Origin: Sulfopaludibacter sp035551455
Lineage (GTDB): Bacteria > Acidobacteriota > Terriglobia > Bryobacterales > Bryobacteraceae
Length of the DNA: 44,612 nucleotides
Assembly: GCA_035551455.1 (NCBI GenBank)
Contig: DASZMZ010000202.1
Location: 1 to 44,612 of the forward strand
Direction: 5' to 3'
Positions 1 to 8,767 of this stretch are shown here, in pieces. The first letter of the stretch is position 1, and each line of letters begins with the position of its first letter. The notes below the pieces were generated by a model. The model was not told the DNA's origin. It saw only the letters and a program-made list of their open reading frames with translations, and searched no databases. The position numbers and the translations under genes were made by a program.

Positions 1-223
1 CGCGCAAAACGCGATTTCCACATTCCCACGGCGACGACGACGAGGCCGGATGGAAAAGTGGAAATCCAAAAGCAGGATTCCCACTTTCCCACCGGCCCGA
101 GGATACTTATAGGAATCCAAAGAAAGGCTCAAGGGCGGATCGCTTCGCTCCCGCCTTCAGGCTCATCTTGTATGAGAATCAAAACCGCTTTTCAGGCTCA
201 TTCTTCGATGAGAATATGCTCCG
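1..223. other. Left-edge non-coding stretch with small inverted repeats
   Basis: No convincing gene is visible here. Positions 13-21 (GATTTCCAC) and 58-66 (GTGGAAATC) form a perfect 9-bp inverted repeat. Near 157-217 two copies of a short element beginning TTCAGGCTCAT occur in tandem; each holds a CTCAT/ATGAG inverted repeat around a 5-6 base loop and ends in GAGAAT. These could act as a terminator or RNA-structure element downstream of the minus-strand esterase gene, but no T-run supports a classical terminator. Confidence 0.4.
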
Positions 224-1780
224 CTAGCGGCAGGTGAAGTTGAACGCGTCGTCTGAGCTGCCTTTTCCGTTCCAGTGGGCTTCCTGGGGGTAAGGACAGA
301 GGGGGCGGGTGCGCTCGACTCCGCCGCCGGGATTGACGCCGGTCTTAAATCTGGTGGCCACGATGGGACCGGGGGCCGCGCCTTTTTCCACCCAGACTTC
401 GAGAGCTTCTTCCATATCGTGTTCCGCATCGCCGCGGGCGGTCGGATTGGTGGACCAGAAATAGTTCGGCCCGGGACCGCCGCCGCAGTGCTGCATGCCC
501 GGCACCATGTAGAGGCGGGTGAACGAAGCGGCGTCAGAGGATCCCATTTTGGAGACGACGGCATCGTAATAGTGAATGGCGTTGACGGGCGGGATGGCCG
601 CATCGCTCCAGCCGTGGTAGAGAATGAGCTTGCCGCCGCGATCCTTGAAGGCCTTGAGGTCGGGATTGGTGGAGTTCAGGATGGACGCCAGTTTCGCGTC
701 GGCGGCTTTGGCGTCGCGCTCGGCATCGAACTTTCGGAAATCCCAATCTTTGTCTTCGTACACCATCTGCGAGAAGAACTGCGTGGAGAAGCCGTAGCCC
801 TGGCTTTTTTCGGGAGCCGCGCCGGTGATCCAACCGACCCAGCCGCCGCCTCCGCCTTCGCCGCCGGGTGAGTAGCCGTAATACAGCGATTCGCCCTTCG
901 CGGTGCGCGGCCCGGCATACACCTTTTGCAGGAAGGAAACCTGGGGAGCAGTGAGGCAGTGGTCGCCATCCTCGCCTTTACAGAGGAGCGTCGACGGGTC
1001 GAAGTGGCACTTCTGGGGATCGCTGATGAGCCCGTCCTTCAGTCCGTCGGTGGCGTCGCAGGCGGCCAGGGTGGCGGCTTCGATGGCCGGGAACTTGGCG
1101 GGAGGGATGAAACTGGCCGGGTTGGCGGCGACGATTTGCGCCAGTTCGGACCCGCCGACCAGGAGGTGCGTCCAGTAGTTGGCGGGAGCGCCGGCGATGA
1201 TGCCGTCGTAGTCGGCCGGATATTTCTGCGCCTCCATGAGCGCCTGCCGTCCACCGTTGGAACACGAGTTGAAATAGGAGTGCTGCGCAGGTTCGCCGTA
1301 GAAGGCGGCGACGATGGTCTTTGCGGCGACGGTGGTTTCGTGGATGGCGCGATAGCCGAAATCGACCACCTTTTCGTGATGGCCCAAGGCCCAGGTGGCG
1401 CCGGGGGTGTTGTGGCCGGTGTCGGTAGTGGCGACGGCATACCCGCGGCGCAATTCCTGTGCCAGCCCGGAGAGTGAGAGAGAGCCGGCGAAGCCGCCGT
1501 TGCCGACGCCCTGGAAGCGGCCGTTCCAGCCGGTGGAGGGCATCCAGACCTCGAACTCAATGTCGGAATCGTCGCTGGGTTTAAGCGTGCCGGCGACGCG
1601 GCAGAAGGCCGGCAGATTCGGAATGGGACGGCCTTCGGCGGGCGTGTAGGCGCCGGCCGGGACCACATGGGCAACGCGGATTACGGTATGCGGCAATTTC
1701 AATTCGGCCAGACTTTCGCACGGGGCGGCCGCCAGGGGGGCGGCGCTCAGCGCGAGCAGCAGCATGGATAGGCGGCTCAT
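224..1780 (-). CDS. Secreted tannase / feruloyl esterase family protein
   Basis: A 518-residue alpha/beta hydrolase of the tannase family, which cleaves ester bonds of plant phenolics such as gallate or ferulate esters. A signal peptide covers about residues 1-19. The family's CS-D-HC signature is complete: Cys173-Ser174 in NSCSNGGRQ, Asp393 in YHGWSDAA, and His431-Cys432 in PGMQHCGGG, so the paired cysteines should form the disulfide that joins Ser and His. A calcium-loop-like segment CDATDGLKDG lies near 241-250. The frame stays open upstream, but the ATG at 1780 gives the signal peptide and follows AGGAGG; it overlaps the stop of the upstream carbonic-anhydrase-like gene as ATGA, so translation is probably coupled. 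The exact ester substrate is unknown. Confidence 0.88.
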   Translation of the reverse strand: MSRLSMLLLALSAAPLAAAPCESLAELKLPHTVIRVAHVVPAGAYTPAEGRPIPNLPAFCRVAGTLKPSDDSDIEFEVWMPSTGWNGRFQGVGNGGFAGSLSLSGLAQELRRGYAVATTDTGHNTPGATWALGHHEKVVDFGYRAIHETTVAAKTIVAAFYGEPAQHSYFNSCSNGGRQALMEAQKYPADYDGIIAGAPANYWTHLLVGGSELAQIVAANPASFIPPAKFPAIEAATLAACDATDGLKDGLISDPQKCHFDPSTLLCKGEDGDHCLTAPQVSFLQKVYAGPRTAKGESLYYGYSPGGEGGGGGWVGWITGAAPEKSQGYGFSTQFFSQMVYEDKDWDFRKFDAERDAKAADAKLASILNSTNPDLKAFKDRGGKLILYHGWSDAAIPPVNAIHYYDAVVSKMGSSDAASFTRLYMVPGMQHCGGGPGPNYFWSTNPTARGDAEHDMEEALEVWVEKGAAPGPIVATRFKTGVNPGGGVERTRPLCPYPQEAHWNGKGSSDDAFNFTCR

Positions 1781-2223
1781 TTCATGTCCTCCTGCCAGAC
1801 GCCTTCGAAGTCCACATAAAATGCCAGAATCTCCACCTCTGGAATGGCGGCGCGCAGGACGTCGGCGGCCTTGTGCAATTCGATGCGGTGGTGTTCGGCT
1901 TCGCGGCGCGGGTCGTTGTCGAACGCTTCGAGTCCGCCGTAAGCGCCGCAATCGGAATGCACCTTGAGAATCACGCGGCGCGTGTTATGCAGACTGATGG
2001 ACTTGCGGATTTGTTCCAACACGAACTGACGGTCCGATTCCTTTTCGGGCGATGCCAGGGTCTTGGCTCCGCCGGCGATCTTGATGGGATCGATATTCAC
2101 GATGCCGATTTTGTACAGGTATTTGCGCAAGCCCAGTTCGAAGCGGCTGTCGAAACACCAAAGAATGGCCGCATCGCACTGGTAGCGGGCGCGGGGAGCG
2201 TCGAAGTGAAAGACTTTGGTCAT
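1777..2223 (-). CDS. Beta-carbonic-anhydrase-like protein
   Basis: A 148-residue cytoplasmic protein with the metal-site pattern of beta-carbonic anhydrases: Cys23, Asp25 and Arg27 in the CFDSRF segment, and His89 with Cys92 in HSDCGAYGG. In true beta-CAs, Cys-His-Cys hold zinc and the Asp-Arg pair gates the fourth ligand. It is shorter than most beta-CAs (about 190-220 residues), and no other family landmark is obvious, so a zinc-binding role is well supported while carbonic anhydrase activity is not certain. Its stop overlaps the start of the secreted esterase by 4 bp. It lies head-to-head with the phosphoesterase at 2256, leaving only 32 bp for two divergent starts. Confidence 0.7.
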   Translation of the reverse strand: MTKVFHFDAPRARYQCDAAILWCFDSRFELGLRKYLYKIGIVNIDPIKIAGGAKTLASPEKESDRQFVLEQIRKSISLHNTRRVILKVHSDCGAYGGLEAFDNDPRREAEHHRIELHKAADVLRAAIPEVEILAFYVDFEGVWQEDMK

Positions 2224-2255
2224 GTCTGTTTCTCTATTATCATCTCTAGGAGCCG

Positions 2256-2717
2256 ATGAAATTGGGACTGATTTCCGACACGCATGGTCTGCTTCGTGAC
2301 AGTGCGCTTACGGCGCTGGCCGGAAGCGATTTGATCGTGCATGCCGGCGATGTGGGTAAAGGGAGCATCGTCGAGACGCTGCGGCGGGTGGCGCCCGTGG
2401 TGGCGGTGCGAGGCAATATCGATACCGGCGAGTGGGCGAAGGTCCTGCCTGCCACGGCGGAGGCGCACATCGGACCGGCCCGCATCTGTGTGATCCACGA
2501 CGTCCACGATCTGGAGTTCGACCCGGCCGATCGCGGCTACAACCTGGTGGTAAGCGGCCATTCGCACAAAGCCGCGAGCCGGCGGCAGAACGGCGTACTG
2601 TATCTGAATCCGGGCGCTGCCGGTCCGCGCCGCTTCCGCCTGCCCGTAACGGTGGCAACGCTGGATTTGCAGGTTGTTCCGTGGACCATGCAATTGATCG
2701 AGGTGGCGGCCGACTAG
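2256..2717 (+). CDS. YfcE/MJ0936-type metallophosphoesterase
   Basis: A 153-residue calcineurin-like phosphoesterase. All metal motifs are present in order: D-T-H in LISDTHG (residues 8-10), GD in HAGDVG, GN in VRGNID, a His in VIHDVHD and GHSH near 100-103. The length matches the small YfcE/MJ0936 group, which hydrolyses phosphodiesters or phosphomonoesters with two divalent metals. The physiological substrate is not apparent. It is followed after 15 bp by a sugar isomerase-like gene on the same strand and may be co-transcribed with it. Confidence 0.85.
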   Translation: MKLGLISDTHGLLRDSALTALAGSDLIVHAGDVGKGSIVETLRRVAPVVAVRGNIDTGEWAKVLPATAEAHIGPARICVIHDVHDLEFDPADRGYNLVVSGHSHKAASRRQNGVLYLNPGAAGPRRFRLPVTVATLDLQVVPWTMQLIEVAAD

Positions 2718-2732
2718 GTAAACTGGAGATTC

Positions 2733-3563
2733 ATGCTCTTTCGCCAAGCCATGTGCAACGAGGCTTTTGAGAAGTACTCGTTCGCCGATACCTGCCGCCA
2801 TCTCCGCGAAGCCGGCTACACGGGCATCGAAATCGCCCCCTTCACTCTCGCCGAAAAACCCAGCGACGTCACGCCGCAGCAGCGCGAGGAATACCGCCGC
2901 GCCATTGCGGACGCGGGCCTCACCTTCGTGGGCCTGCACTGGCTGATGGTGGGACCGAAAGGGCTCCACGTGACGGCGCCGGACAGCGAAGTTCGCTCGC
3001 GCGGATGGGACCACATCCGCCACCTGATCGACCTTTGCGCCGACCTCGGGCCGGACGGCCTCATGGTCTTCGGATCGCCCAAGCAGCGCTGCGCCACCGG
3101 CGGACTGACGCGGGAGCAGGCTACGCGGAACTTCATCGAGGGACTGACGGCGGTGGCGCCGCAGGCTGAGGCGCGGGGTGTCACGGTGTTAGTGGAAGCC
3201 CTGCCGATCGGCCAGTGCGACGTCGTACAGACATTGGAGGAGGCGGCCGGTATCGTGAAAGAGATCGGCAGCCCCGCGGTGCGGACCATGTTCGACGTAC
3301 ATAACGCGGTAGACGAAACGCTGCCGCATGCCGAACTGGTGGACCGTTACTTCGATGTGATCCGCCACGTTCACGTGAACGAACTGGACGGCAGTCATTG
3401 TGGAGCGGGCAGCTACGATTTCAAACCCGTCTTCGAGACTCTCCGGCGGCGCGGCTATGCGGGCTGGATCTCGCTGGAGGCTTTCGACTTCAGCGCAGGC
3501 GCTGAAACGCTGGCCAACGCCTCTCTCCGCCACCTGGCAAAGGAAATCGCCCAACTTTCATGA
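2733..3563 (+). CDS. Sugar phosphate isomerase/epimerase-like TIM barrel protein
   Basis: A 276-residue protein of the xylose-isomerase-like TIM-barrel superfamily. Metal/acid residues occur at the usual strand ends: Glu in LVEALPIG, Asp and His in MFDVHNA, His and Glu in HVNELDGSH, and Glu in ISLEAFDF. Such proteins isomerise or epimerise ketoses, inositols or hydroxypyruvate using a divalent metal; the substrate cannot be assigned. GGAG lies 5 bases before the ATG. Its stop overlaps the start of the next epimerase gene as ATGA, so the two enzymes are probably co-translated and may act on the same sugar. Confidence 0.82.
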   Translation: MLFRQAMCNEAFEKYSFADTCRHLREAGYTGIEIAPFTLAEKPSDVTPQQREEYRRAIADAGLTFVGLHWLMVGPKGLHVTAPDSEVRSRGWDHIRHLIDLCADLGPDGLMVFGSPKQRCATGGLTREQATRNFIEGLTAVAPQAEARGVTVLVEALPIGQCDVVQTLEEAAGIVKEIGSPAVRTMFDVHNAVDETLPHAELVDRYFDVIRHVHVNELDGSHCGAGSYDFKPVFETLRRRGYAGWISLEAFDFSAGAETLANASLRHLAKEIAQLS

Positions 3564-4501
3564 ACAGTCACTACGTGGTAACAGGAGGAGCCGGATTCAT
3601 CGGCTCCGCGATCGTGCGCGCGCTGCTCCGCGAAGGCGCCGGCAAGGTGGTGGTGATCGACAACTTGCTGAGCGGCCACGAACGGAATCTGGAAGAGGTG
3701 CGGGGCTCGGTGGAATTCCACAAGGCCGACATCCGCAACTTCGCCGAGATCGCGCCGCTCATTGCGGGCGCCAAGGTGGTCTTCCACGAAGCGGCAATCC
3801 CCTCCGTCCCGCGCTCTATCGACGACCCGGTGCCGTCTCACGAGGCGAATATCGACGGCACGTTCAATGTGCTGCGAGCGGCGCATGAGGGTCGGGCGGG
3901 GCGCGTGGTGTATGCCGCTTCTTCGTCGGCATACGGCGACACGGCGGTGCTGCCGAAGGTGGAGAGCATGACTCCCGCGCCGAAGTCGCCATACGCGCTG
4001 CAGAAACTGGTGGGCGAATACTATGCGTCGGTGTTCTCCGGCGTCTTCGGACTGGAGACCGTTTCGATTCGGTACTTCAACGTATATGGTCCCCGGCAGG
4101 ACCCGTCTAGTCCGTACTCCGGAGTGCTCTCGCTGTTTATGCGGGCCATCCTGGAGAGGAGGGCGCCGACGATCCTGGGTGACGGCGAACAGTCGCGTGA
4201 TTTTACATACGTGGAGGACGTGGCGGCGTTGAATCTGAAAGCGGCGAGCGCGCCGAATGTAGCCGGCCGCGTGTACAACGGCGGCAATGGCGGACGAATC
4301 ACGTTGAACTCGGCCTGGGAACTCTTACAAAAGATGGAAGGAATTCAACTGGCCGCGGTTTACGGAGCGCCGCGTGCCGGGGACGTTCGCGATTCTCAGG
4401 CCGATACTACCGCAGCCATTCGTGATTTAGGACACAATCCGCAGTTCACCTTTGAGGAAGGCTTACGCCGCACGCTCGACTGGTACCGTCAAACGGTATA
4501 G
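3560..4501 (+). CDS. NAD-dependent epimerase/dehydratase (extended SDR, GalE-like)
   Basis: A 313-residue extended short-chain dehydrogenase. The Rossmann motif TGGAGFIGS sits at residues 8-16, the nucleotide-sugar family motif SSSAYGD near 121-127, and the catalytic Tyr145-x-x-x-Lys149 in SPYALQK. Asp34 after strand 2 (VVIDN) suggests NAD(H). This is the usual architecture of UDP-glucose/UDP-glucuronate 4-epimerases and related nucleotide-sugar enzymes. The start overlaps the stop of the preceding isomerase-like gene by 4 bp. A role in envelope polysaccharide sugar supply is likely but inferred. Confidence 0.87.
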   Translation: MNSHYVVTGGAGFIGSAIVRALLREGAGKVVVIDNLLSGHERNLEEVRGSVEFHKADIRNFAEIAPLIAGAKVVFHEAAIPSVPRSIDDPVPSHEANIDGTFNVLRAAHEGRAGRVVYAASSSAYGDTAVLPKVESMTPAPKSPYALQKLVGEYYASVFSGVFGLETVSIRYFNVYGPRQDPSSPYSGVLSLFMRAILERRAPTILGDGEQSRDFTYVEDVAALNLKAASAPNVAGRVYNGGNGGRITLNSAWELLQKMEGIQLAAVYGAPRAGDVRDSQADTTAAIRDLGHNPQFTFEEGLRRTLDWYRQTV

Positions 4502-4632
4502 CACGGAGAGGTTGGCCTAGTTGAGTTGGTCCGAATCGGCACCAAAAAATACCTTCCTCGCACAGTGGCCGTACGGTGTAGTACGAGGATTTATTTAAAC
4601 GAATTAGATGCGATGTTAGTCTGGAAACTACA

Positions 4633-5661
4633 ATGTCTCCAGGCAATCGGACCGCGCCCGGTGTCAATCGGCAGATCGTCTTGGCAAATCGGCCGCAAGG
4701 CATGCCAAAGGAGTCTGACTTCCGTTTAGTGGACGGGCAAATGCCGCACGCGGGGGCCGGCGAGATTCTGGTCCGTTCCCTCTATTTATCGGTGGACCCC
4801 AGCATTCGGGGCAGGCTCGGGGGGATGGCCTATGCGAAAGCGGTGCAGCCCGGCGATGTGGTGGTGGGCAACGGCGTCGGCCAGGTGGTTGAGTCCGGCG
4901 ACCCGCGCATGACCGAAGGGGACATTGTCGAGGGCGTGCTGGGATGGCAGGAATATGCCGTGGCGCCGGCGAAATCGCTACGCAAAATCGATCCCAAGGC
5001 GGCGCCCATTTCGACATCGCTGTATGTGCTCGGCACCACCGGATTGACGGCTTACTTCGGCTTACTGGAGATTTGCAGGCCTCAAGCCGGAGAAACGGTC
5101 GTTATTTCGGCAGCCGCCGGAGCAGTAGGTTCGCTGGTCGGGCAGATCGCCCGCATTAAGCGATGCCGCGCCATCGGAATAGCCGGCAGTAACGAGAAGA
5201 TCCATTATCTTACCGGCGAATTAGGTTTTGATGGCGGCTTTAACTACAAAGATACTTCGGATTATCACGCTAAGCTGCGGGAGTTCTGTCCGAATGGGAT
5301 CGACATTTACTTTGACAACGTAGGTGGAGAGATTACCGATGCCGCGGTAAAGCTGCTGAATACGCGGGCGCGCATCGGAGTCTGCGGCCAGATCTCGCAG
5401 TACAACGCGGAAGAACCCCCCATGGGTCCCCGGTGGCTGGGGCAGCTGATCGTCAAGCAGGCCAAGGCGGAAGGCTTCCAGGTAACGCAATTCTCAGATC
5501 GATACGAGGATGGGTACCGGCAGCTCTCGGTATGGCTTCAGCAGAAGAAGCTGAAGTATCGCGAGGACATTATCGAGGGGCTGGAGAATGCGCCGAGCGC
5601 TTTTGTCGGCCTGATGCGCGGCGACAATATCGGCAAGCGCCTGGTGAAAGTGGCGCAATAA
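4633..5661 (+). CDS. NADP-dependent MDR oxidoreductase (PTGR/CurA-like)
   Basis: A 342-residue zinc-independent medium-chain reductase of the leukotriene-B4-dehydrogenase/prostaglandin-reductase group (also CurA and YncB). Family features are the N-terminal substrate domain with YLSVDPSIRGR, LGTTGLTAYFGLL near 133-144, and the cofactor motif AAAGAVGS at 160-167. These enzymes reduce alpha,beta-unsaturated ketones or aldehydes with NADPH, often in detoxification. A 131-bp intergenic gap separates it from the epimerase, so it is probably transcribed on its own. No strong ribosome binding site precedes the ATG. Confidence 0.88.
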   Translation: MSPGNRTAPGVNRQIVLANRPQGMPKESDFRLVDGQMPHAGAGEILVRSLYLSVDPSIRGRLGGMAYAKAVQPGDVVVGNGVGQVVESGDPRMTEGDIVEGVLGWQEYAVAPAKSLRKIDPKAAPISTSLYVLGTTGLTAYFGLLEICRPQAGETVVISAAAGAVGSLVGQIARIKRCRAIGIAGSNEKIHYLTGELGFDGGFNYKDTSDYHAKLREFCPNGIDIYFDNVGGEITDAAVKLLNTRARIGVCGQISQYNAEEPPMGPRWLGQLIVKQAKAEGFQVTQFSDRYEDGYRQLSVWLQQKKLKYREDIIEGLENAPSAFVGLMRGDNIGKRLVKVAQ

Positions 5662-5673
5662 CGGAGTTCCGGC

Positions 5674-7743
5674 CTACTGTAACTCGAAGTCCATGGACTG
5701 TGTGGTGGTGGCGTACTTATCTTTGGCCAGCTTGTCGGTGACGATTACCTGGAGAACGTAATCCCCGGCTTCCATACCGGCCCCTAACTTCATTTCTCCG
5801 GCGGCGATCAGGTGTTTGGGGTCGGTCTGCGACCGCATGTCGAGCGGCATGGGCTTTCCCTCGTAAATCTGTTTGCCATCGTGGAAGAGACGGGTGTGCA
5901 ATTCCAGGTTGGGCTGGCTGCCCGTCCCTAGTTGCGCATTCAGCACCTGGCAAAGATAGACCAGGCCTTTGCCGCGCCGAAAAATGCGGACCGCCGGACT
6001 GCCGTTGGGATTCTCGGTGTTTTGTCCTTCCGCGTTGTCATCCTGCTTTTGCGGTTGGCCGATCTCGGCGTCTTCCTTAATGACCAGCGACGAGAGAGTG
6101 AGCCGGCCCTTGTGCACGTCCGGCACCTCCACAAACTGGCTGGCTGACCCGAGTTGCTCCGACGAATCGTCGCGCAGCGCCACTCGCATCTGGTAGGCCC
6201 CCGGCTTCTTCACCACATGGTGCATGGTATACACGAAGCCGGTTTTCAGCGCCTGCTGATAGGCCTCGCCTTTAATGCGCATGGTGTACGTCTTGGCCGT
6301 GGTATCCACGGGTTGGCCATTATCGCCGAACGTCACGGCGACAATCTCAAGCACGGCCTTGTGCCAGTCGTCCGCCTCGTCTTCGAACTTCAGATCCTTG
6401 GCGTCGATGTACAGCATGGAGTTCAGGTAAGAGCCGGTTTTCGGCGCGTAGGAAAACAGCCCGGTCAGGCGCATGTGGATCGAGCCGGAATCGAAGGGCG
6501 AGGTGAGAGCGTGGAGGATTTGCTGCTGGGGAGTGCGCGGCGTGGGCGTAGCCTCCCGGTCGCTCGTGCCGAAGAAGCCGTTGCGGCTGCGCACATGCAA
6601 GCCCGGCCGTATCACCTTCACCTGGACGCGATGGAATTTCGGCAGGCCGCTTTTGACGTCGAAGGTAGCTGCCTCGGGATGGTATCCGATGAGGTAATAG
6701 CCTTCGGAATCCTGTATCACTTTGCGGAGCGCGCCGGAGATATCGTTGTTATCGTGCACAAACAGGCCGCCGGTCTGAGTGGCCAGCAGCGCCATGCCAT
6801 CCTGCGAGTTGAAGACCTCCTGCGAACGGTTGGACGCGACTTCGGAAATTTGCCGCGCGTTCATCCCCGACGTATTATCGGCCGCCGTGATGCCGTAGTA
6901 TTGGAGGCCGCGCGGGTCGATGCTGTAGATCACAACCGAGGCGCGATTGGCTGCGTCGGTGAGGCGGCGGACTTCGTCCATGACCCGCTGGTCCATGCCG
7001 TCGGAATTGAAAAGCTTCAGGTTTTCAGAGAACAGCACAACGCTCTTGCGGCCGGTGAGTTCGTGCAGGCCGTTCACCACATAGCGGATGGCGCCCAGCG
7101 TCCCGGCGGACATGACGGAGGCGCGCTCCTGGTCGATGCCGGCGTCGCCCGAATCGCTGCCCAGAGGCTCAAAACTGCTGACACCCACGCGGCCGATAGC
7201 GTTGAACTTGACGCGATCGATGGCGGCGTAAAGCTGGCGCTTATCAGCGGTGAACTGCTGGAGCGCGCCGATTCCGGCCCCGGTGCGGATGATGGCCACC
7301 AGGTCGCCGGGCTGCATTTCCTGATCGACAAACTTCTTCAGCGCGGTGCGCACATAGGCGATGCTGGCGAAGGAGAGACCGAGATCGTCCACCACCAGCG
7401 CCACCGTGCGGCGGACCTTATCCAGGCTGATTCTGGTGGGCGGTGGGGGCGGCCCGGGCGTCGAGCCGTTGGCCACGGAGACACGCGCGGGCGGTGCGGG
7501 AGCGGCGCCCGGCCTCAGGTTGACGTAGGTAAAATTGGTGATGACCTGCGGCTTGCCGTCCTGCAGAATCTGAAAATCGCCGGCCTTGAGATCGGTGACG
7601 GGCTTACCCTGGCCATCGGTGACGGTGGCGTCCACCTGAACCAGATTCACGTTGATCCGGATGACCGTTTCCGGCGGCGTCTGCAGCTGGGTTTGGGCGG
7701 AGGCGAGCGCCAACGTTAGAATCAATGCGACGGGACGAATCAT
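5674..7743 (-). CDS. Secreted VWFA-related protein of acidobacterial type
   Basis: A 689-residue exported protein. The signal peptide covers about residues 1-16. A short domain follows (about 28-75: VDATVTDGQGKPVTDLKAGDFQILQDGK), which is typical of the acidobacterial VWFA-related family. Next come a proline/alanine linker and a von Willebrand A-like domain from about 110 to 300 that starts VALVVDDLGLS, a modified MIDAS motif (Asp119-Asp120, Ser124). The remaining 350 residues look like beta-rich extracellular domains. The family is abundant in acidobacteria, and its function is unknown, presumably adhesion or surface interaction. It converges with the MDR gene, 12 bp apart. Confidence 0.82.
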   Translation of the reverse strand: MIRPVALILTLALASAQTQLQTPPETVIRINVNLVQVDATVTDGQGKPVTDLKAGDFQILQDGKPQVITNFTYVNLRPGAAPAPPARVSVANGSTPGPPPPPTRISLDKVRRTVALVVDDLGLSFASIAYVRTALKKFVDQEMQPGDLVAIIRTGAGIGALQQFTADKRQLYAAIDRVKFNAIGRVGVSSFEPLGSDSGDAGIDQERASVMSAGTLGAIRYVVNGLHELTGRKSVVLFSENLKLFNSDGMDQRVMDEVRRLTDAANRASVVIYSIDPRGLQYYGITAADNTSGMNARQISEVASNRSQEVFNSQDGMALLATQTGGLFVHDNNDISGALRKVIQDSEGYYLIGYHPEAATFDVKSGLPKFHRVQVKVIRPGLHVRSRNGFFGTSDREATPTPRTPQQQILHALTSPFDSGSIHMRLTGLFSYAPKTGSYLNSMLYIDAKDLKFEDEADDWHKAVLEIVAVTFGDNGQPVDTTAKTYTMRIKGEAYQQALKTGFVYTMHHVVKKPGAYQMRVALRDDSSEQLGSASQFVEVPDVHKGRLTLSSLVIKEDAEIGQPQKQDDNAEGQNTENPNGSPAVRIFRRGKGLVYLCQVLNAQLGTGSQPNLELHTRLFHDGKQIYEGKPMPLDMRSQTDPKHLIAAGEMKLGAGMEAGDYVLQVIVTDKLAKDKYATTTQSMDFELQ

Positions 7744-7805
7744 AATACGACGGAAGGATTTCGCCTTCCATTCAGTCTAACTCGCGCCTATCGTTAAAGT
7801 TTCGC

Positions 7806-8594
7806 ATGCTAGCCCTAATTGACCATCTGCCGCCCGGCGCACGCGTTCTGGACCTGGGCGCTCGTACGGGCAGTTTCGCCACGGCGCGTACGGACCTTTG
7901 TATCGTGCGGCTGGATCTGGAGATTCCGCCCTCGCGACAAGCCGGCTGGTATGTGAGCGGCGATGCGGCTTGTATGCCGTTTGCCGCCGGGTCGTTCGAC
8001 GTGGTGGTGAGCAATCACAGCCTGGAACACTTTGTGGAATTGGAAGCGACGGTGCGCGAGATCGGACGCGTGGTGAAGCCGGGGGGCGCGCTCTACGCGG
8101 CAGTGCCGGATGCCACCACCTTCACCGACAAGGTCTACCGCTGGCTGGGCCGCGGCGGCGGACACGTGAATGCGTTTCGCACGGCCACGGAAGTAAGCAG
8201 CCTGATTGAGCAGAAGACCCATCTGCCGCTGCGCAGCACCACGCTGCTATACAGTTCCCTCTCGTTTCTCAACTCGCATAATTTCACGGCAAAGCCGCCG
8301 CGCAAAATCGCGCTATTCGCCTTCGGCAATGAGCGATTTCTGACCTTGCTGTTGCACGTCCTGCGAAAACTCGATATCTGGCTGGGAAGCCGCTTGAGCG
8401 TATATGGCTGGAGTTTCTACTTCGGCAACACGGCCGGAAACAGTGACGAAGCCTGGATGAATGTGTGTGTCCGCTGCGGCTCCGGCAGTTCGCTCGAATA
8501 CATTCAGGTGTCGGGAGCCCCACGAAAATCCTGGATCGTCTCCGAGTACCGGTGCCCCGCCTGCGGCGCTTCAAACTTGTTAATTGAACGATAA
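7806..8594 (+). CDS. Class I SAM methyltransferase with C-terminal Cys4 ribbon
   Basis: A 262-residue protein. Methyltransferase motif I is VLDLGARTG at residues 14-22, with the post-motif FDVVVSNHSLEHF near 64-76 and VVKPGGALY near 89-97, the pattern of the methyltransferase-11 family. The C-terminal tail has two CxxC pairs, Cys221/Cys224 and Cys250/Cys253, spaced as in a zinc ribbon. The family often methylates lipids, quinones or sugars; the ribbon suggests a nucleic-acid or protein partner, but the substrate is unknown. It is divergent from the VWFA-type gene, with 62 bp between starts. Confidence 0.78.
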   Translation: MLALIDHLPPGARVLDLGARTGSFATARTDLCIVRLDLEIPPSRQAGWYVSGDAACMPFAAGSFDVVVSNHSLEHFVELEATVREIGRVVKPGGALYAAVPDATTFTDKVYRWLGRGGGHVNAFRTATEVSSLIEQKTHLPLRSTTLLYSSLSFLNSHNFTAKPPRKIALFAFGNERFLTLLLHVLRKLDIWLGSRLSVYGWSFYFGNTAGNSDEAWMNVCVRCGSGSSLEYIQVSGAPRKSWIVSEYRCPACGASNLLIER

Positions 8595-8705
8595 AGGACA
8601 TTCGCGAGATCTTTGTGTGTCCACCTTAACTGTGAGCTGGACTATATTGCATCAAACTAAAGGTTGTAAGAATCGCAACACTAGAGTGCGAAATCGGAGG
8701 AGAAA

Positions 8706-8762
8706 ATGACGAAAGAACGGGTTTGTGTATCGATTCCGTCTTTACAGGGGCTCCCCACTTGA
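8706..8762 (+). CDS. Possible 18-residue leader peptide with strong ribosome binding site
   Basis: The ATG at 8706 is preceded by CGGAGGAG, the best Shine-Dalgarno in the area. It opens an 18-codon frame (MTKERVCVSIPSLQGLPT) that stops at TGA 8760-8762. The hypothetical protein downstream lies in another frame and its first ATG is only 5 nt after this stop. The short frame may be a leader that couples translation, or the trace of a frameshift that split a longer gene. Sequence alone cannot decide. Confidence 0.4.
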   Translation: MTKERVCVSIPSLQGLPT

Positions 8763-8767
8763 ATGCG

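Noticed and set aside
6154..7719. 521-codon plus-strand open frame opposite the VWFA gene
   Set aside because: Shadow frame in GC-rich DNA; the opposite strand has the signal peptide and family motifs.
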